This document shows, in pieces, positions 9,136 through 21,147 of a stretch of DNA of 64,000 nt. Under the pieces are notes generated by a model. That model did not search any database. It was not told the origin of the DNA and saw nothing but the letters and a program-made list of their open reading frames with translations. Source of the stretch: Atherix ibis (lineage: Eukaryota; Arthropoda; Insecta; Diptera; Athericidae). A program made the position numbers and the translations under genes. Each line of letters starts with the position of its first letter. Position 1 is the first letter of the stretch. The stretch lies in NCBI GenBank assembly GCA_958298945.1, contig OY282609.1:64452220-64516219 (forward strand), written 5' to 3'.

Positions 9136-12100
9136 TTTTACGAGAAATTGTAGCAACTACAAAAGTATTTTCAATATTTTTCAAATTAATGTTCGTAATG
9201 CAGTTTTATATAATTTTAATCTTGAATTCGGTTTAAAACATTTGTTGGTAAAATGAAAATTGCATGCTGCACATTATATCAACAGTAACATAATAGAAAT
9301 TGGATTAATTGAAGTATTATTAAAATATTTTATAATACATTTGTGTTTTGTTTTATTATTCCGAAAAAATGGCAATTTTTTACCACAATATATGAGGTTG
9401 TTCTTTTTTAATTAGAATATCAAATGTATTACGCTTTTTTAATAACTATGAAAAGTGGAAACTCAAAATATTTATGCATTTACAATACTACGTAAATGTT
9501 TATATGTATTGATACATATGTACACATATATAATATATGAACATTATCATTTAGCCTACAGACTACAGGCAAAACAGCAATTACATTAATTAATAATTTT
9601 TTAATTAATTCCAACTAGTACAATTCAATCTGAACTAATGAAATTTTTGTTATATTCGCTTACAAATGTCGAGGACTGTCCAACCGATGAACCAACCATC
9701 CATCCAACACACAACTATGTAGTTATTCCCAGAAATTCCTTACAATTAATTAATCTGCATATATTTTTATTTTTATTCAGATTTGAAAAAAAAACCATTT
9801 TTTTCTCAACTCATTCATATCCCAATTAGATTTGCATAATATCTCGCAAAAAGCTAATTTATTATCTCAAATCCAATTAAATTCTAATATTTGGTTCTAT
9901 TTAAGTTGTTAATTGCCTTCACTAATGACAAAATCCGAGTTTATATGCATAAAATTATTATATTTTTATGTACTCCAAAATGGTTTTCTGCAATTAATTT
10001 TTTTTGTTAGTTTTCATAAATACACATATTGAATTTTAAAAGTACGAAAAAATAGAATTTCAAAATAAAAAAATTCTACTTCAATTATTAATTAGATTTT
10101 GTATGAAATATTTCTAAAATACACGTATTTATTTTGTTTTAAAAAAAAACTTTATTTGGTGTTGAGTCATACATACACATATACTCGTATAGTAGATGAT
10201 ATTGTATAGACTATTAATTTATTGAAATAAATTAGACGAAGGATTTAAGGAACAAGAGTAGTACTTATTGATAAGTTTGAGTTCTTTTACATCTGATAAG
10301 ATTTTTTGGTAAACCTATAAGCTTCATGTAAATTTTAATAATTTGAAAAAAATATGTTTCAAAGATAATCTTACGAATTCTTATCTTACGAAAGAGAAGG
10401 TTTTTTGTCCAAAGCTCACATTTATACCTACACATATAATATAAAAATTTAAACTTTCTGTTATAGTTTCAAAAACAACCCCAAATCATTTTGTATATGC
10501 ACTTTTTCTCAATATAATAAATCATACACGTGGGGCGTTCCATAAGGTCATTTATCCCTTTTATTGTATTATAACACTCTTGCGTATATTTTTATCTAAA
10601 TGAACTAGATATATTTTTAATACGAAAAAAAAGAGAAATAGATAGAAAAATTGGAGAAAAAGCAGTTGATAATTTAGTATTTTTCCTTAACGAAAATTCA
10701 TTTTACATTTTGGTTAAATTGTTTATTTTTTTTTTAATGTCAAACTTCCTCAAATTCTTATCGAAGCATAAAATTTCATTAACTGTTTTTGCGTTCGACT
10801 AGCTAATCAAAATCCAAAAAAAAAACCAAAACCGAAAGTTAAGCAGTAATAGTAAAAGCAAAAAAAATTGAATAAGGTAGAATTGGAAGAAAATCAAATT
10901 AGTCTATGAAGCGTAAAAGACAGCGACTGACTACCTTCAAAAATATGTACACAACACTGATGACGGATTAATGGAATCAGTAGTAAAAAAAATATCTAGT
11001 ACAGTGCATAAAAAAATCTTAAATATGTATAAGACCATCTTACCTGTACTTATTGTTGGATACACATAGTATATTCTTTATATTCAGTCATAGACAGCAC
11101 GTAGAAAAATCTTTGGAAAAGTGACAAGGTGTCTAACGTTCCATGACGAATAAATCATGCTCGATTACTGCTTGCTTGCTTGCTCCAAAGCTTAGATCCG
11201 CTTTCGAATATTCGGGGATAAAATTATAACTTAGTCATATTGGAGTTTGTCTTCCATATAATTTATTTCATATACATACACATACACATATATTGAAGAA
11301 TTTTTGTTCCTGATTGACGATTGACTACTGACTCGGTTTTGTGGTTGTATAATATTTTCATTGCAAATCAAAACTAAGAACCAGAAAACAAATACGACCG
11401 AATCAAAACGAAATGGATAATTTTTATAATTTAATTTTCTTAATTTCTGTCACCCCACATCGAAATGTACGCAAATATTTTTCTGAATCAATACCCTTTC
11501 TTAACCAGTGATTCGATTCAGATAGGAGGCTTTTCCATTGGAGAATTTTGCACAATACACATATTCGTCTAAAGGTGTGAATTCTTATGCTCAACTGCAG
11601 TCAACCAATTTGGATTTAGACCGGTTGATGTTTTAATCTGCATTGAAATTTTCATAAATTATACGATAAACAAACGTTTCTTTTTTTCATTCAGCTAATA
11701 AGACTAGTATTAAACGTTTCCTTTTTTCAATCTTAATGATAAAAAGGAACAAAGTCTATGCATGGTTTTTAAAAGTCCGTCAGTATTAAAAGAGTAAACT
11801 AATCCAAAACTGTGGTAGAATATAATAAAATCAGTAAAGATAAACACGAATAGAAGGAAAACATTTAATTATTTTTGAAGACACTATGAACAGATACTTT
11901 TTATGTTTTCAATAATTTTTGTGGTTAATCTTTCATTTTTAATTTAATCATATGATTGTCGAATATTTACCTTCAACACATTCAAATCCAAATCGAAATG
12001 CTTATTGTCTTAACAAAAGAGTGAATAATAACACGCTAACAATTTCTTTAATTCCCAATAAAAATTAATATTTCTTTTGTAGCATAATTGTAACAAGACA

Positions 12101-13081
12101 AATTCACAGTCGGAGAATGTTAAAAAGTGCAAACGTAATACGAACCATTGTCAAATCTTGTCAACGTTTTTTCGATTTGCTTTTGGCACAGAAAATCTAA
12201 CTCGTCGTCAAGCTATTGAAGTAATGGTTGGTGAATTATTCTCATAAATATGGTAATTTATTATGTACACTTTTGGTGCAGATTTGAGCCTCTCCTCTTT
12301 CGGCTGAGTGGGATTCAGGACACCGTCAATGCATATTCCTAATACATACAAATTTTGTTTTTTTTCTTTATAGCCCCTTAAAATGCCAACAATTCTTTCG
12401 ACAGACGTTAGTCGTCGACATGAAAGAATTTCTTTCTTTCTTTACTTCAAGGCTTCTGCTTATTTATTTACATTATTTTTTTATTCTTCGACTTAAACGA
12501 TTTAACTTTGCTTTGGCTTCTGGCTTTCCCTCCCACTAAAGTTTTCTTCTCTAAATTTGTATCCTTCATTTTGTTATCCTCGGTGACATCTGTCTTGTGT
12601 AGTATTTGCCGAACCAAAACACCTGGTTTGTAATAATGTCACGATCTACCCACAGTCTATTAAATAAGGACGAAGTGAAAAAGTTAACAGCATTTAAACA
12701 GGGGAAAAAATTGATTGATTGAAAAGAAAAACGAGAGTTATTTATTTAGTAATTACTCATTGACTTTTGTATTCTTCACGAATACACCTTACGAAACGAA
12801 CGTTAAACAACTTTAAAGGATGGAGGAGATTTTCACAATTCAACGCGTGCCCACCCAGAATTGGTTTGTTTTCATTTTCAATTGAATAATTATGGTTTCA
12901 TTCCTTTCATTCAATTTAATTCAAAGAAATTATTTCAATTTTACACTTTGGTTGAGTAAATTTCTCTATTTGATTTGATTTATTATCGCATAAACAAGCG
13001 TAATTCCCATTTTCGTTAAAAAAAAATTATATAAAATAATAATTTTTATTATTAAATATGAAATATTGTTATTGGTTATGC
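9136..13081. other. long AT-rich non-coding stretch
   Basis: No gene or recognisable transposon is supported over these ~3.9 kb. It contains many A/T homopolymers, (gctt)n near 11168-11182 and small imperfect hairpins, such as aattctttc and gaaagaatt around 12389-12430. Open frames are short and biased to Phe, Ile, Leu, Asn and Lys. Confidence 0.6.
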
Positions 13082-13478
13082 TCTTAAGCCCGCTATGATT
13101 ATGCTATGATGCTAGTTTTCATGCTTGTTTTCTTGCTTGCTACCGTGCTGGTTGCGGTTCAAGAAATGACGTCACTACTTACTCCGTTACTAGTTTTCAA
13201 GCTAGATTTCAAAATAATAACGGTTCTTTTTTTCGTGCTAGTTTTACTGGTGGTTTTAACGACAAAAATTGTCACGTGATTTTCATGAACAAATGGCACA
13301 TACATACATATTTGTATGTACATTATTTTATAGTAAAACTTTCATTGCGCAAGCATCAAAACCAGCTAGAAATTCAACTTTCAAATAAGCATCGTGTGTA
13401 AAAACCATTGCAAAAGCAGCTTGGAAGCTAGCAGGCAAACAAGCACGAAAACTAACGTCATGTGCAGACAGCTTAAGA
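13082..13478. mobile_element. candidate inverted-repeat element (MITE- or foldback-like)
   Basis: The stretch begins tcttaagc (13082-13089) and ends gcttaaga (13471-13478), an exact inverted match. Inside, tagttttcatgcttgttt at 13112-13129 is matched by an inverted aaacaagcacgaaaacta ending at 13454 (17 of 18 bases). The motif gctagtttt recurs (13111, about 13190, about 13236). GC content is higher than the surroundings. No transposase, target duplication or second copy was seen in the window, so naming it a mobile element is inference. It could be an unrelated imperfect palindrome built from the repeated motif. Confidence 0.4.
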
Positions 13479-14565
13479 AATAGGGATTATTTGATAAAAA
13501 TTTTTAGTTATTGTTCATATTTTTAATGAAAATAATTGAAATTTTTATATTTTTTTTATTAATTAAAAAAAATTCTTATTTTTGCTCACACAACTAATTT
13601 TTTTCGAATTTTACTTTTGCGTAGTTTGATATAATTTCACGTTCAATAACATTCAAAAGAGAAAATAAATTCATAAAAGTAATAATGAACAAAGAATAGA
13701 ACTGTAAATGAAATAGCACCCTCTATAATTCCAATATTAAATTAATTATGAATCCTTGAAATTAATAAATGCATACCACATATTAGACCCCAGCGGGAGT
13801 CATTATTCATATAAAAGTTGTAGATGTATTGTAATAATAATTTCGATTTTTTTCTGAATATTTCATGTGATAAATGATTATTTGATTGATTCAGCGCTCA
13901 CAATTCATAGTTTCGAAAGCTTATAAAAAAATTCATTAAAATTTTTTTTCTTCATACCAACACATAATACAAGAGTTTGGTTCTCCTTCTTTTTGTTAAT
14001 ATCCCAAATCGAATTGGTGTAAATTATATTCGAAGAGCAATTTCTTACATGAATTCCAATCAAATCAGAAGTAATAATTTATTTCTTACACTACCAAATG
14101 TATAAACGATAGCAACATGGTATGGTACTCGTTATAATCATTATAATAATAGCAGTAATAATATTCTATTGGGTCTTCGAATAATAAATCAAAATTGTAC
14201 GAAAAAAAATATTATACGAAAATTAAAAAAAAACCTTTACAATTTCTTTTATAGTGGGCGTATAGATTGGGTAAAGTTTTTACAAATAAAAAACGAACAA
14301 TGTTAATACAAGTAATGTCACTATGTTGATAAAAATCACAACATATCGTATGAAACTTTTTAGTATGAACGAAAAAATTACACTTTTTATTGTAGGGTAT
14401 ATGTTACATTATCAGATTTTCTCTTGAGTAATGGTGTCAAGATTTTGTTCCAACTAAAATAACTAGTCTCTTAAATCAAACTTAAGTCTAAGGCAGGTAT
14501 TGGGAAAAAATCTAAACTATATAATAAAAACTAATATGATATTTAGAGAAAAAATCGGTAATCAG
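13479..14565. other. AT-rich non-coding stretch
   Basis: No gene, repeat unit or element end could be supported. Homopolymers and short TAAT/ATTA words dominate. Confidence 0.6.
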
Positions 14566-15015
14566 CAGGGGTTATCCAATTTATGCGTTAGTAAGGATTG
14601 ATAATATAATATCATTCAAATACACGGAGCTTGCAGGACTCGATTTTTTTTTGAGGTAATTTTTAATGATTTTTCACATAATCCAGTCAATACTTGAAGA
14701 ATATTAGTTTTTAAATACTCTAAAGTTTGAGAAATTATCTGTGAAAATACAATATTAAGCGCAAAATCACAAGAAAAAAATCAAATGCATTTAATCACAC
14801 CATCTCGGAGGCCAATTGACATCAACAAATATCGAAATTAAGCTGCCTAAAAAAATTCCCATAATATAGTTAAAAATCGTTGTGTTTTGTTTCGAGCATA
14901 AAAGGTGGTTATCATACGGTCATAGCGCTCAGAATTCACGCCAAATATTTCTCCTCCTTCATTTTCAAAGACATGTGAGCAAATGATACTTTCAGACCAA
15001 AATGAACACCAGTAC
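14566..15015 (-). mobile_element. rosa-like DD41D mariner remnant, copy 2
   Basis: On the minus strand a clean stretch reads WCSFWSESIICSHVFENEGG then EIFGVNSERYDRMITTF. This matches the rosa-type block WCGFWxxGIIGPYFFENExG followed by VTVNSERYxxMI. Further on, DVNWPPRWCD corresponds to the NWPPRSCDL motif and KIIKNYLKK to the C-terminal helix. The catalytic QQDGAT block is missing, so there is an internal deletion. The 3' end near 14566 (caggggttatccaatttatg) resembles the end of copy 1. The 5' end is not visible. Dead and old, but with a longer clean frame than copy 1. Confidence 0.7.
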
Positions 15016-17132
15016 TCACTAAAGTAGTAGTAAGTAATACCGGTACTATGAATATGTATTTGGCATAATTATTGAAGGTACTTATAGTAGGTTTTAGATA
15101 GTATGTACATATATTCGCGTCTATACGCACCTATTCATAATAGCAAAAAATGTAGTAAAACTACTCCTTAGCATGTAAACTTAATCCATTCCTACACTAT
15201 GGTATCTATCTTAGTTCAGATAGTTACCGAAGTGCTCGTGTTAGTTATACAAATGTTTAATCAACGTATTTGCCAGTGTTTAATTACTATTATCATTAAT
15301 TACATACACTTGAAAATTTATTTACTGATATAATTATTGTCAACTATAAGTACAGTTTGTGTATAAGCATTACTTCTGTTTTGCTAGTTATGTCTTAACA
15401 TCTACCTTAGCTTTGGTTTCAGATTAAGTTTACACACAATAATACATCAGAATATGTTTATTTAGTTATGTGTGTATGCAAAAATAGAACACATTTTATA
15501 TTATAATATGTATGTAAATATATTAATACATATGTATGTATGTAATCTAAGAAATTAATTGTTTGATGACGAGATACATATGTACATATACTAAATATGT
15601 TATGATAATATTCTCACCAAATAAATAACAAATCTTACTTAGGTTATATTGTATTATAAAATATATGTAATTTGTCAGCTGAAACATCTTTATAAAATTT
15701 TGAGAATATAATACTATACATTTATTTTCCAATATTTAATTCAAAATATAATATAAAAAACTCTCTGTTATTGCATTTCCACTCACTGAAAAGAAGTTAT
15801 TGCAAATGAAGTAATCTTCTTCGAATCATTTTTATAAAACTTTTCTACTATTTAATTCATTTGGTTATTCATTTTGATTATTTCTGTAGTTATTTTCATG
15901 AATGTCACTTTAAAAATATTGTCCAAACTATTAAAAAAACTTTTCTATAGTGTACCTCATCATCGCCTTCAAATTAGGAAAATTATACGCCACATAATTT
16001 GTGCCATATTCAAATTTGCACAATCGATCTTCTCGTATGTTGTCTTTGCACAGAAATACCAAATATTATATATATTTACAGAAACACATTACAAATGTGC
16101 AGGGTTTTCAGGTACAAATGGTTATGGCATGGTGATAAAACAGGAAAATCTCATTAACATAATTAATTAATAACGTTCACAGTCAAACACATTAGGTAAC
16201 GATTATCCCAGAAATTTCGGTTTGTGGAAGTAACCTTTTGCCCTTTGGCCTCTTTTCAATTTAAATGTTCCGCTCTCATCTTGTTCGTCTCTCTACTATT
16301 TTTCTACTTTATTATAATTTGGTGGCTCTGTAATTTCTTTTCATTCTAACATTATTCGTTTCCCTCGTCTATCTTTTAGTATGTAAATAAGTACGAGTAT
16401 ATGCATGTGTACGTGTACACTTGTATTAAACTTACTCTATTATCTGACGAAGCATAATGGAAATGGTTTAGAAATTAAAAGTCATAAATTTATTGACATT
16501 GTTAGCATTTGTAATAAGTACAAGCCTAACTAAATATTTTATCACCTTTAATATATATTTTCTCCCGTAGCTGTTAATCCTCAAAACATTAGCTTAGTTA
16601 GCTTGTATTTTTCACAAATGAATTTAAATTATGTGTACGCGATCTAAATAAGATTACAATAAACATTTTACGATTATTGGAAACTCATTTAACTAATTTA
16701 CACCCTAAATGGATTTGAACATGAATTTATCTGTAACCAATAATAGTGGTGAGTCTGAACATATATTGTAGAATGTTTTTTTTTTTTTGTTTTCCTGTTC
16801 CATAAATACGAGTAGTAGTTAGTTTATCTTTATGGATAATTTCGAGTAAATTTAACTAATTTTCTTTTCGCTTAAATTAGACTACATATTATAAAAAGAA
16901 CGACTGTCCTTATGCTTTCATCAAATTAAATTAAAACAAACTTTGTTTATTTTTTAGGTACATGAAAATTACAATTCAAAATGTCAGCGTTTTTTTTAAA
17001 ATTAAATTTTATAATTTTGGACATAAAAGAGGGCAGTAACAATTTTACAAACAATTTTGAATTGAAAAGACTATATTCAACAGCTATTAGAAGACTTAAT
17101 AGCCGTATATAGAGAGGTTTTAATACTACGTT
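15016..17132. other. AT-rich non-coding stretch
   Basis: No gene or element is supported. A plus-strand frame at 15874-16170 (98 codons; first ATG at about 15898) is Lys/Ile/Phe-rich and has no motif I recognise. Tracts of TATGTA and TACATA repeats occur at 15480-15560. Confidence 0.55.
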
Positions 17133-18372
17133 ATACGGGGGTCGTTCAATAAGTCCTTAGAAAAAGAAGAAAAAAAACTGTTTTTAAAAAAAAAAAATTT
17201 TATTTTTGAACATAATATCCTTCTAACTCTATAAACTTTTCAAAACGTTTTTCCAAAATTTTTATCCCGTCCAAAAAAATAGGATTTCGGAAGTTCTGCA
17301 AAATACTCATCCGTTTAAACTTTCCGCCAAGCCGGCCGATGGAAGTGAACCGTCGTCCGCCAAGCCGGGGAAAAGAAAATAGTCACTCGGGGCCAAATCT
17401 AGTGAATAAGCGGGATGCTGCAACAATTCCATTCTCAATTCCACAATTTTGGCCATGGAAACAGCGCAGGTGTGCACACGCGCATTGTCCTGATGCAAGA
17501 GGATTTTTTTCTTCTTCAGATGGGGGCGTTTCTCTTTGATTTCCTCGCTCAACCGTTGCAATTACGACGCGTAATACACTCCTGTTATTGTTTTTCCTTT
17601 TTCCAAGTAGTCGATAAAAATTACGCCCTGCGAATCCCAAAAGACCGTGGCCATCACCTTGCCGGCCAACGGCACAGTTTTTGCCTTCTTCGGAGCCCGT
17701 TCACCCTTGAAAATCCACTGTGATGACTGTCTCTTCGTTTCTGGAGTGTAGTAGTGTATCCAGGTTTCGTTCACAGTGACATATCGACGAAGGAATTCGG
17801 CAGGATTGCGATGAAAGAGTGCCAACATAGCCTCAGAGTCCACTACACGATTGCGCTTATTCTCCTCTGAGAGCAAACGCGGCACCCATCGTGCCGAAAT
17901 TTTTTTCACAGACAATTTTTCATGCAAAATTGAAGCGACTGTACCTTGTGATATGCCCGTGGCCTCAACTAATTCGTAGATTTTGTCGATGATTTCAGGA
18001 GTAGACACCTCAACTGGGCGTCCTGAACGATGTTCATCTTTTGTGGATGAACGGCCACGTTTAAATTCATTCACCCAATTGTAAACTGTCGCAAACACAG
18101 GTGCAGATGTGCCATGAACTGCATCCAACTCGGCTTTGATTTCTTTCTGGCTTAAGCCTTTCAAATGGAGATGTTTGATGACAGCCCTAAACTCGCTTTT
18201 TTTCCATTGTTATGTACAAATAGATGTTGTTAACTTTAATCGACGATAGAAATTGACCTACGCTATGGATCGAGCTTTCCTGTCGATAATGCTACTTACA
18301 AAAAAAAATGTTTACCGATACTACGAGCGCAATTTCTCCGATTTTCTAAGGACTTATTGAACGACCCTCGTA
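17133..18372 (-). mobile_element. family B mariner (irritans/Himar-like), copy 1
   Basis: Terminal repeats are tacgggggtcgttcaataag at the low end and its inverted match cttattgaacgaccctcgta at the high end, ending at TA. The copy is about 1240 bp, near full length. Compared with the two other family-B copies it lost 14 bp in the leader and 36 bp in the helix-turn-helix coding region. Its 3' coding part is rearranged at 17316-17370, where ccgccaagccgg appears twice (17324-17335 and 17357-17368) in place of the normal sequence. Confidence 0.92.
17307..18214 (-). pseudogene. mariner transposase pseudogene (family B copy 1)
   Basis: The protein follows irritans-subfamily transposases such as Himar1: LKGLSQKEIKAELDAVHGTS, YNWVNEFKRGRSSTKDEHRS, KISARWVPRLLSEENKR, then VFWDSQGVIFIDYLEKGKT and HQDNARVHTCAVSMAKIVEL. 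Lesions visible: (1) a seventh T in the run near 18197-18203 shifts frame just after the start codon; (2) 36 bp of the DNA-binding region are deleted in frame; (3) the first catalytic Asp is Asn (VNETW, codon 17769-17771); (4) a TTA-to-TAA stop lies at 17562-17564; (5) filler and rearrangement follow the catalytic core. The third Asp (APSDYF) is kept. Non-functional. Confidence 0.9.
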
Positions 18373-19879
18373 ATTTCAAAAAAAAAAAATTTACGCAAAT
18401 GCAGTCCGTATTCAATTAGTAATTATATCAATATTTCATAGTAAATTAAATTTTTTTTGAAGTAATTTCATTTAAATTTTTGCGAAAATTACTTTTTTTT
18501 TAATGATCTCAAAGACTTTGAAATAAATATCAATAAATTTATTCCGCTGACAATATAAAATTAAGAATAATCTATCATTCCGTCACTAATTATAGTATTT
18601 ACTTTCTTTGTACATCATTCATTTGATTTTCAAATCTATCTTTTACCTTTTGAGATCTGTCCATCTGTCTGTTTGAATTTGGTTTATATCTTTGCTCGTA
18701 TGGATATTCTTGTATTTTTCTACTCATATCTATATTCATATGTATAAGTACTTTGGTATGTTAGACGGGTTGATCCATACACCATTTTGATGGTATATTT
18801 TACTCATATAACGTATACCCTTAAGCGGTACAGAAATTCATTGTGTAATGACGAAGCGGTATGAACCAAAGCCACGGTATAAGAACCAGCGTTCAACAGA
18901 AACGGTTCTGAAGACAGATATTACACCTGTTTAGCCAGCGGGTATACTATCAGTTTTCCGTCCATTTCGTAGAACTTTTTTCATTTTTATTTAGTGCAGT
19001 GGAACTTAATAAATTGTCTTTTTTATTCTTTTTCAACAAAATAGAAATAAAAAATTCCCACAAAACCGAAATTTCCTCACTTTTATTTTGTCTTATTTAC
19101 ACGTATTCATATACTTATTGTCTTAAATCCAGAGTTATACATAGTGTATGTATGTAAGTACACTTTTTTGAAATTTATATTGTATATTATATAGTTAAGT
19201 CTACACTATCATATAAAAGAGAGTGGAGCATGGGGTATAATATTGCTAGCACGATCATTTCTATTCGTGATCACACGATCATATACTAGAGAGTAAAGCC
19301 TGTGGAATTGGGGAGGCTTGAATTATCACAAACTTTAAACATGCTAGCATATTCACTGGTATAAATAAATTCTTTACCGATCCACCTTCGATTCTGCCAT
19401 CTTCGTAATGTTTATCGAAATATGAGCAAAAAACAATCGCAATCGACTTTGGCACAAAAGTAGTAATTATGGAAGTTGGCGGCAGGTTTTGAAATGTTGC
19501 ACGCACTTAGCTAGAGGTGATTTTCGTGCACATGGTAACAATTCATAAAATCTTGTTGGGATTTTTCAGAAATAGAAAAAAATAACAACTACTACAACAG
19601 GGAAAAAATATTTACCAATTGATGGTGTCAGTATCTGATTCTAGTGATTACAGTATATCGGGATGTGTCGAGGTCTTTTTAAAAAAAAAATTATATTTGT
19701 ATTTTTTTCAGTTTATCTTATTTTTTTAACTATTCACAAGTATTGAATAATTATGGCTGTTCAATCAATATTTATCGATTTTTTTTAATTTTTATTATAT
19801 TGTATATAAAAATAATATTTCACAAAACAGTTAATAAAAGCCAATTTAACGATAAATTCCATTAGTACGTAGGCTACTA
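18373..19879. other. non-coding stretch
   Basis: No gene or element is supported. Two related ~31-bp segments, around 19206-19236 and 19274-19304, each contain a core like atcatata followed by gagagt and form an imperfect direct repeat. Confidence 0.55.
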
Positions 19880-21147
19880 TATATATTTCTGGCCTAGGCA
19901 ACACTAAGTGTTGCCAGGTGCGATCTGACATTTCCATTGGAAAGTTTGACATTTTTTAGCATAAACGTACTCAGAACGTTTTGACGTACGACTATCATTT
20001 GTGTTGTTTACAGTGACTTGAAAAAATCAATTTGGCAAAAAAATGGAATTAACTCGTGAACATTTTCGTGCGATCATTTTTCACAACTTTCGACGTGGAT
20101 TATCACGACAAGAGTGCATCGATGAACTTAAATCTTTGTATGGCTATGAAGCACCATCCTATAGCACTGTGAAAAACTGGCCACGAATTCAATCGTGGCC
20201 GACGCTCGCTCAAAGACGAATTCCGTGAAGGTCGTCCAAAAACAGCCGTTGTTCCAGAAAACATCGATGCCGTACGTGAACTGATAATGCAAGACCGTCA
20301 TGTGACATACCGTGAGATAGAGGCATGCCTAGGCATTTCTCCCACCAGCATACATTCGATATTGCATGAACACCTGGCCGTAAAAAAGGTTTGTTCTCGT
20401 TGGATCCCGCACAATTTGACAATCGCTCAAAAAAAGGCTCGTGTGGATTGGTGTAAAGAAATGCTGAAAAAATACGATCGCGGTGCTTCAAAAGACGTTT
20501 ATAAGATCGTCACAGGTGACGAATCATGGATCTATGCGTATGAGCCCGAAACAAAACAGCAATCGACCGTGTGGGTCTTCCAAGACGAGTCAAATCCAAC
20601 GAAAGTTGTTCGTGGAAGAAGCACTTCGAAGCAAATGGTCGCTTGTTTCTTTGGCAAAACTGGTCATGTGGCGACTGTTCCGCTTGTGCAACGTAGGACG
20701 GTCAATTCTGAGTGGTACACCACCATTTGTTTGCCTGAAGTCTTCGGAGAAATTCGAAAAACGAACAAGAGAAGTCGAATCATTGTGCACCATGACAATG
20801 CGAGCTCTCACACATCGGCTCAAACCAGCGCCTTTTTGACCGGACAAAACGTCGAATTGATGGGTCATCCTCCGTACAGCCCTGACTTGGCACCCAATGA
20901 CTTCTTTTTATTCCCACACATCAAGAAAAAAATGCGTGGTCAACGATTTTCGTCGCCAGAAGATGCTGTTGAAGCATTCAAAAACCATGTTTTGGAGGTG
21001 TCTCAATCGGAGTGGAAAAAGTGCTTCGAAAATTGGTTTGAGCGCATGCAAAAGTGTATAAATCTTGATGGAGAATATTTTGAAAAACAATAAAACCTTT
21101 TTCGTTGATAAATATTCGCATTTTCATTATTAGGCCAGAAATATATA
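19880..21147 (+). mobile_element. family C mariner (vertumnana-like DD34D), nearly intact
   Basis: Perfect 17-bp terminal inverted repeats, tatatatttctggccta (19880-19896) and taggccagaaatatata (21131-21147), bound a 1268-bp element in an AT-rich TA-containing site. Just inside the left repeat is a perfect subterminal hairpin, ggcaacac/gtgttgcc, at 19897-19915. The element encloses one transposase gene with a single frameshift. Subfamily placement near vertumnana is inference from the protein (WIYAYEPETKQQSTVWVFQD); the DD34D class is read directly. Confidence 0.9.
20043..21093 (+). pseudogene. mariner transposase, one frameshift (family C)
   Basis: The gene would encode about 350 residues, the normal mariner length. 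Residues 1-45 (MELTREHFRAIIFHNFRRGL, then ECIDELKSLYG and STVKNW) form the first helix-turn-helix. Frame is lost near 20181-20184, where relatives would read NWFNEFNRGRRSL; about four bases appear deleted. From 20185 to the stop at 21091 the second frame is open throughout. The second HTH is near HVTYREIEACLGIS, the linker is RWIPHNLT (usual WVPHEL), and the catalytic core follows. The triad is D at 20518 (VTGDESW), D at 20794 (HHDNASSH) and D at 20899 (APNDFF), with 34 residues between the last two. The C-terminus is LDGEYFEKQ. AATAAA overlaps the stop (21089-21094) and could serve as polyadenylation signal. Alternatively a variant allele elsewhere may be intact. Confidence 0.92.

Noticed and set aside
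12389..12430. Small hairpin aattctttc ... gaaagaatt as a possible microRNA precursor
   Set aside because: Paired arms are only about 9 bp, too short for a precursor.
17339..17723. Plus-strand ORFs of 66 and 102 codons
   Set aside because: They lie antisense to the family-B copy 1 transposase and have no independent similarity.
20590..20868. Minus-strand ORF of 92 codons
   Set aside because: It is antisense to the family-C transposase gene; the plus strand carries the recognisable protein.
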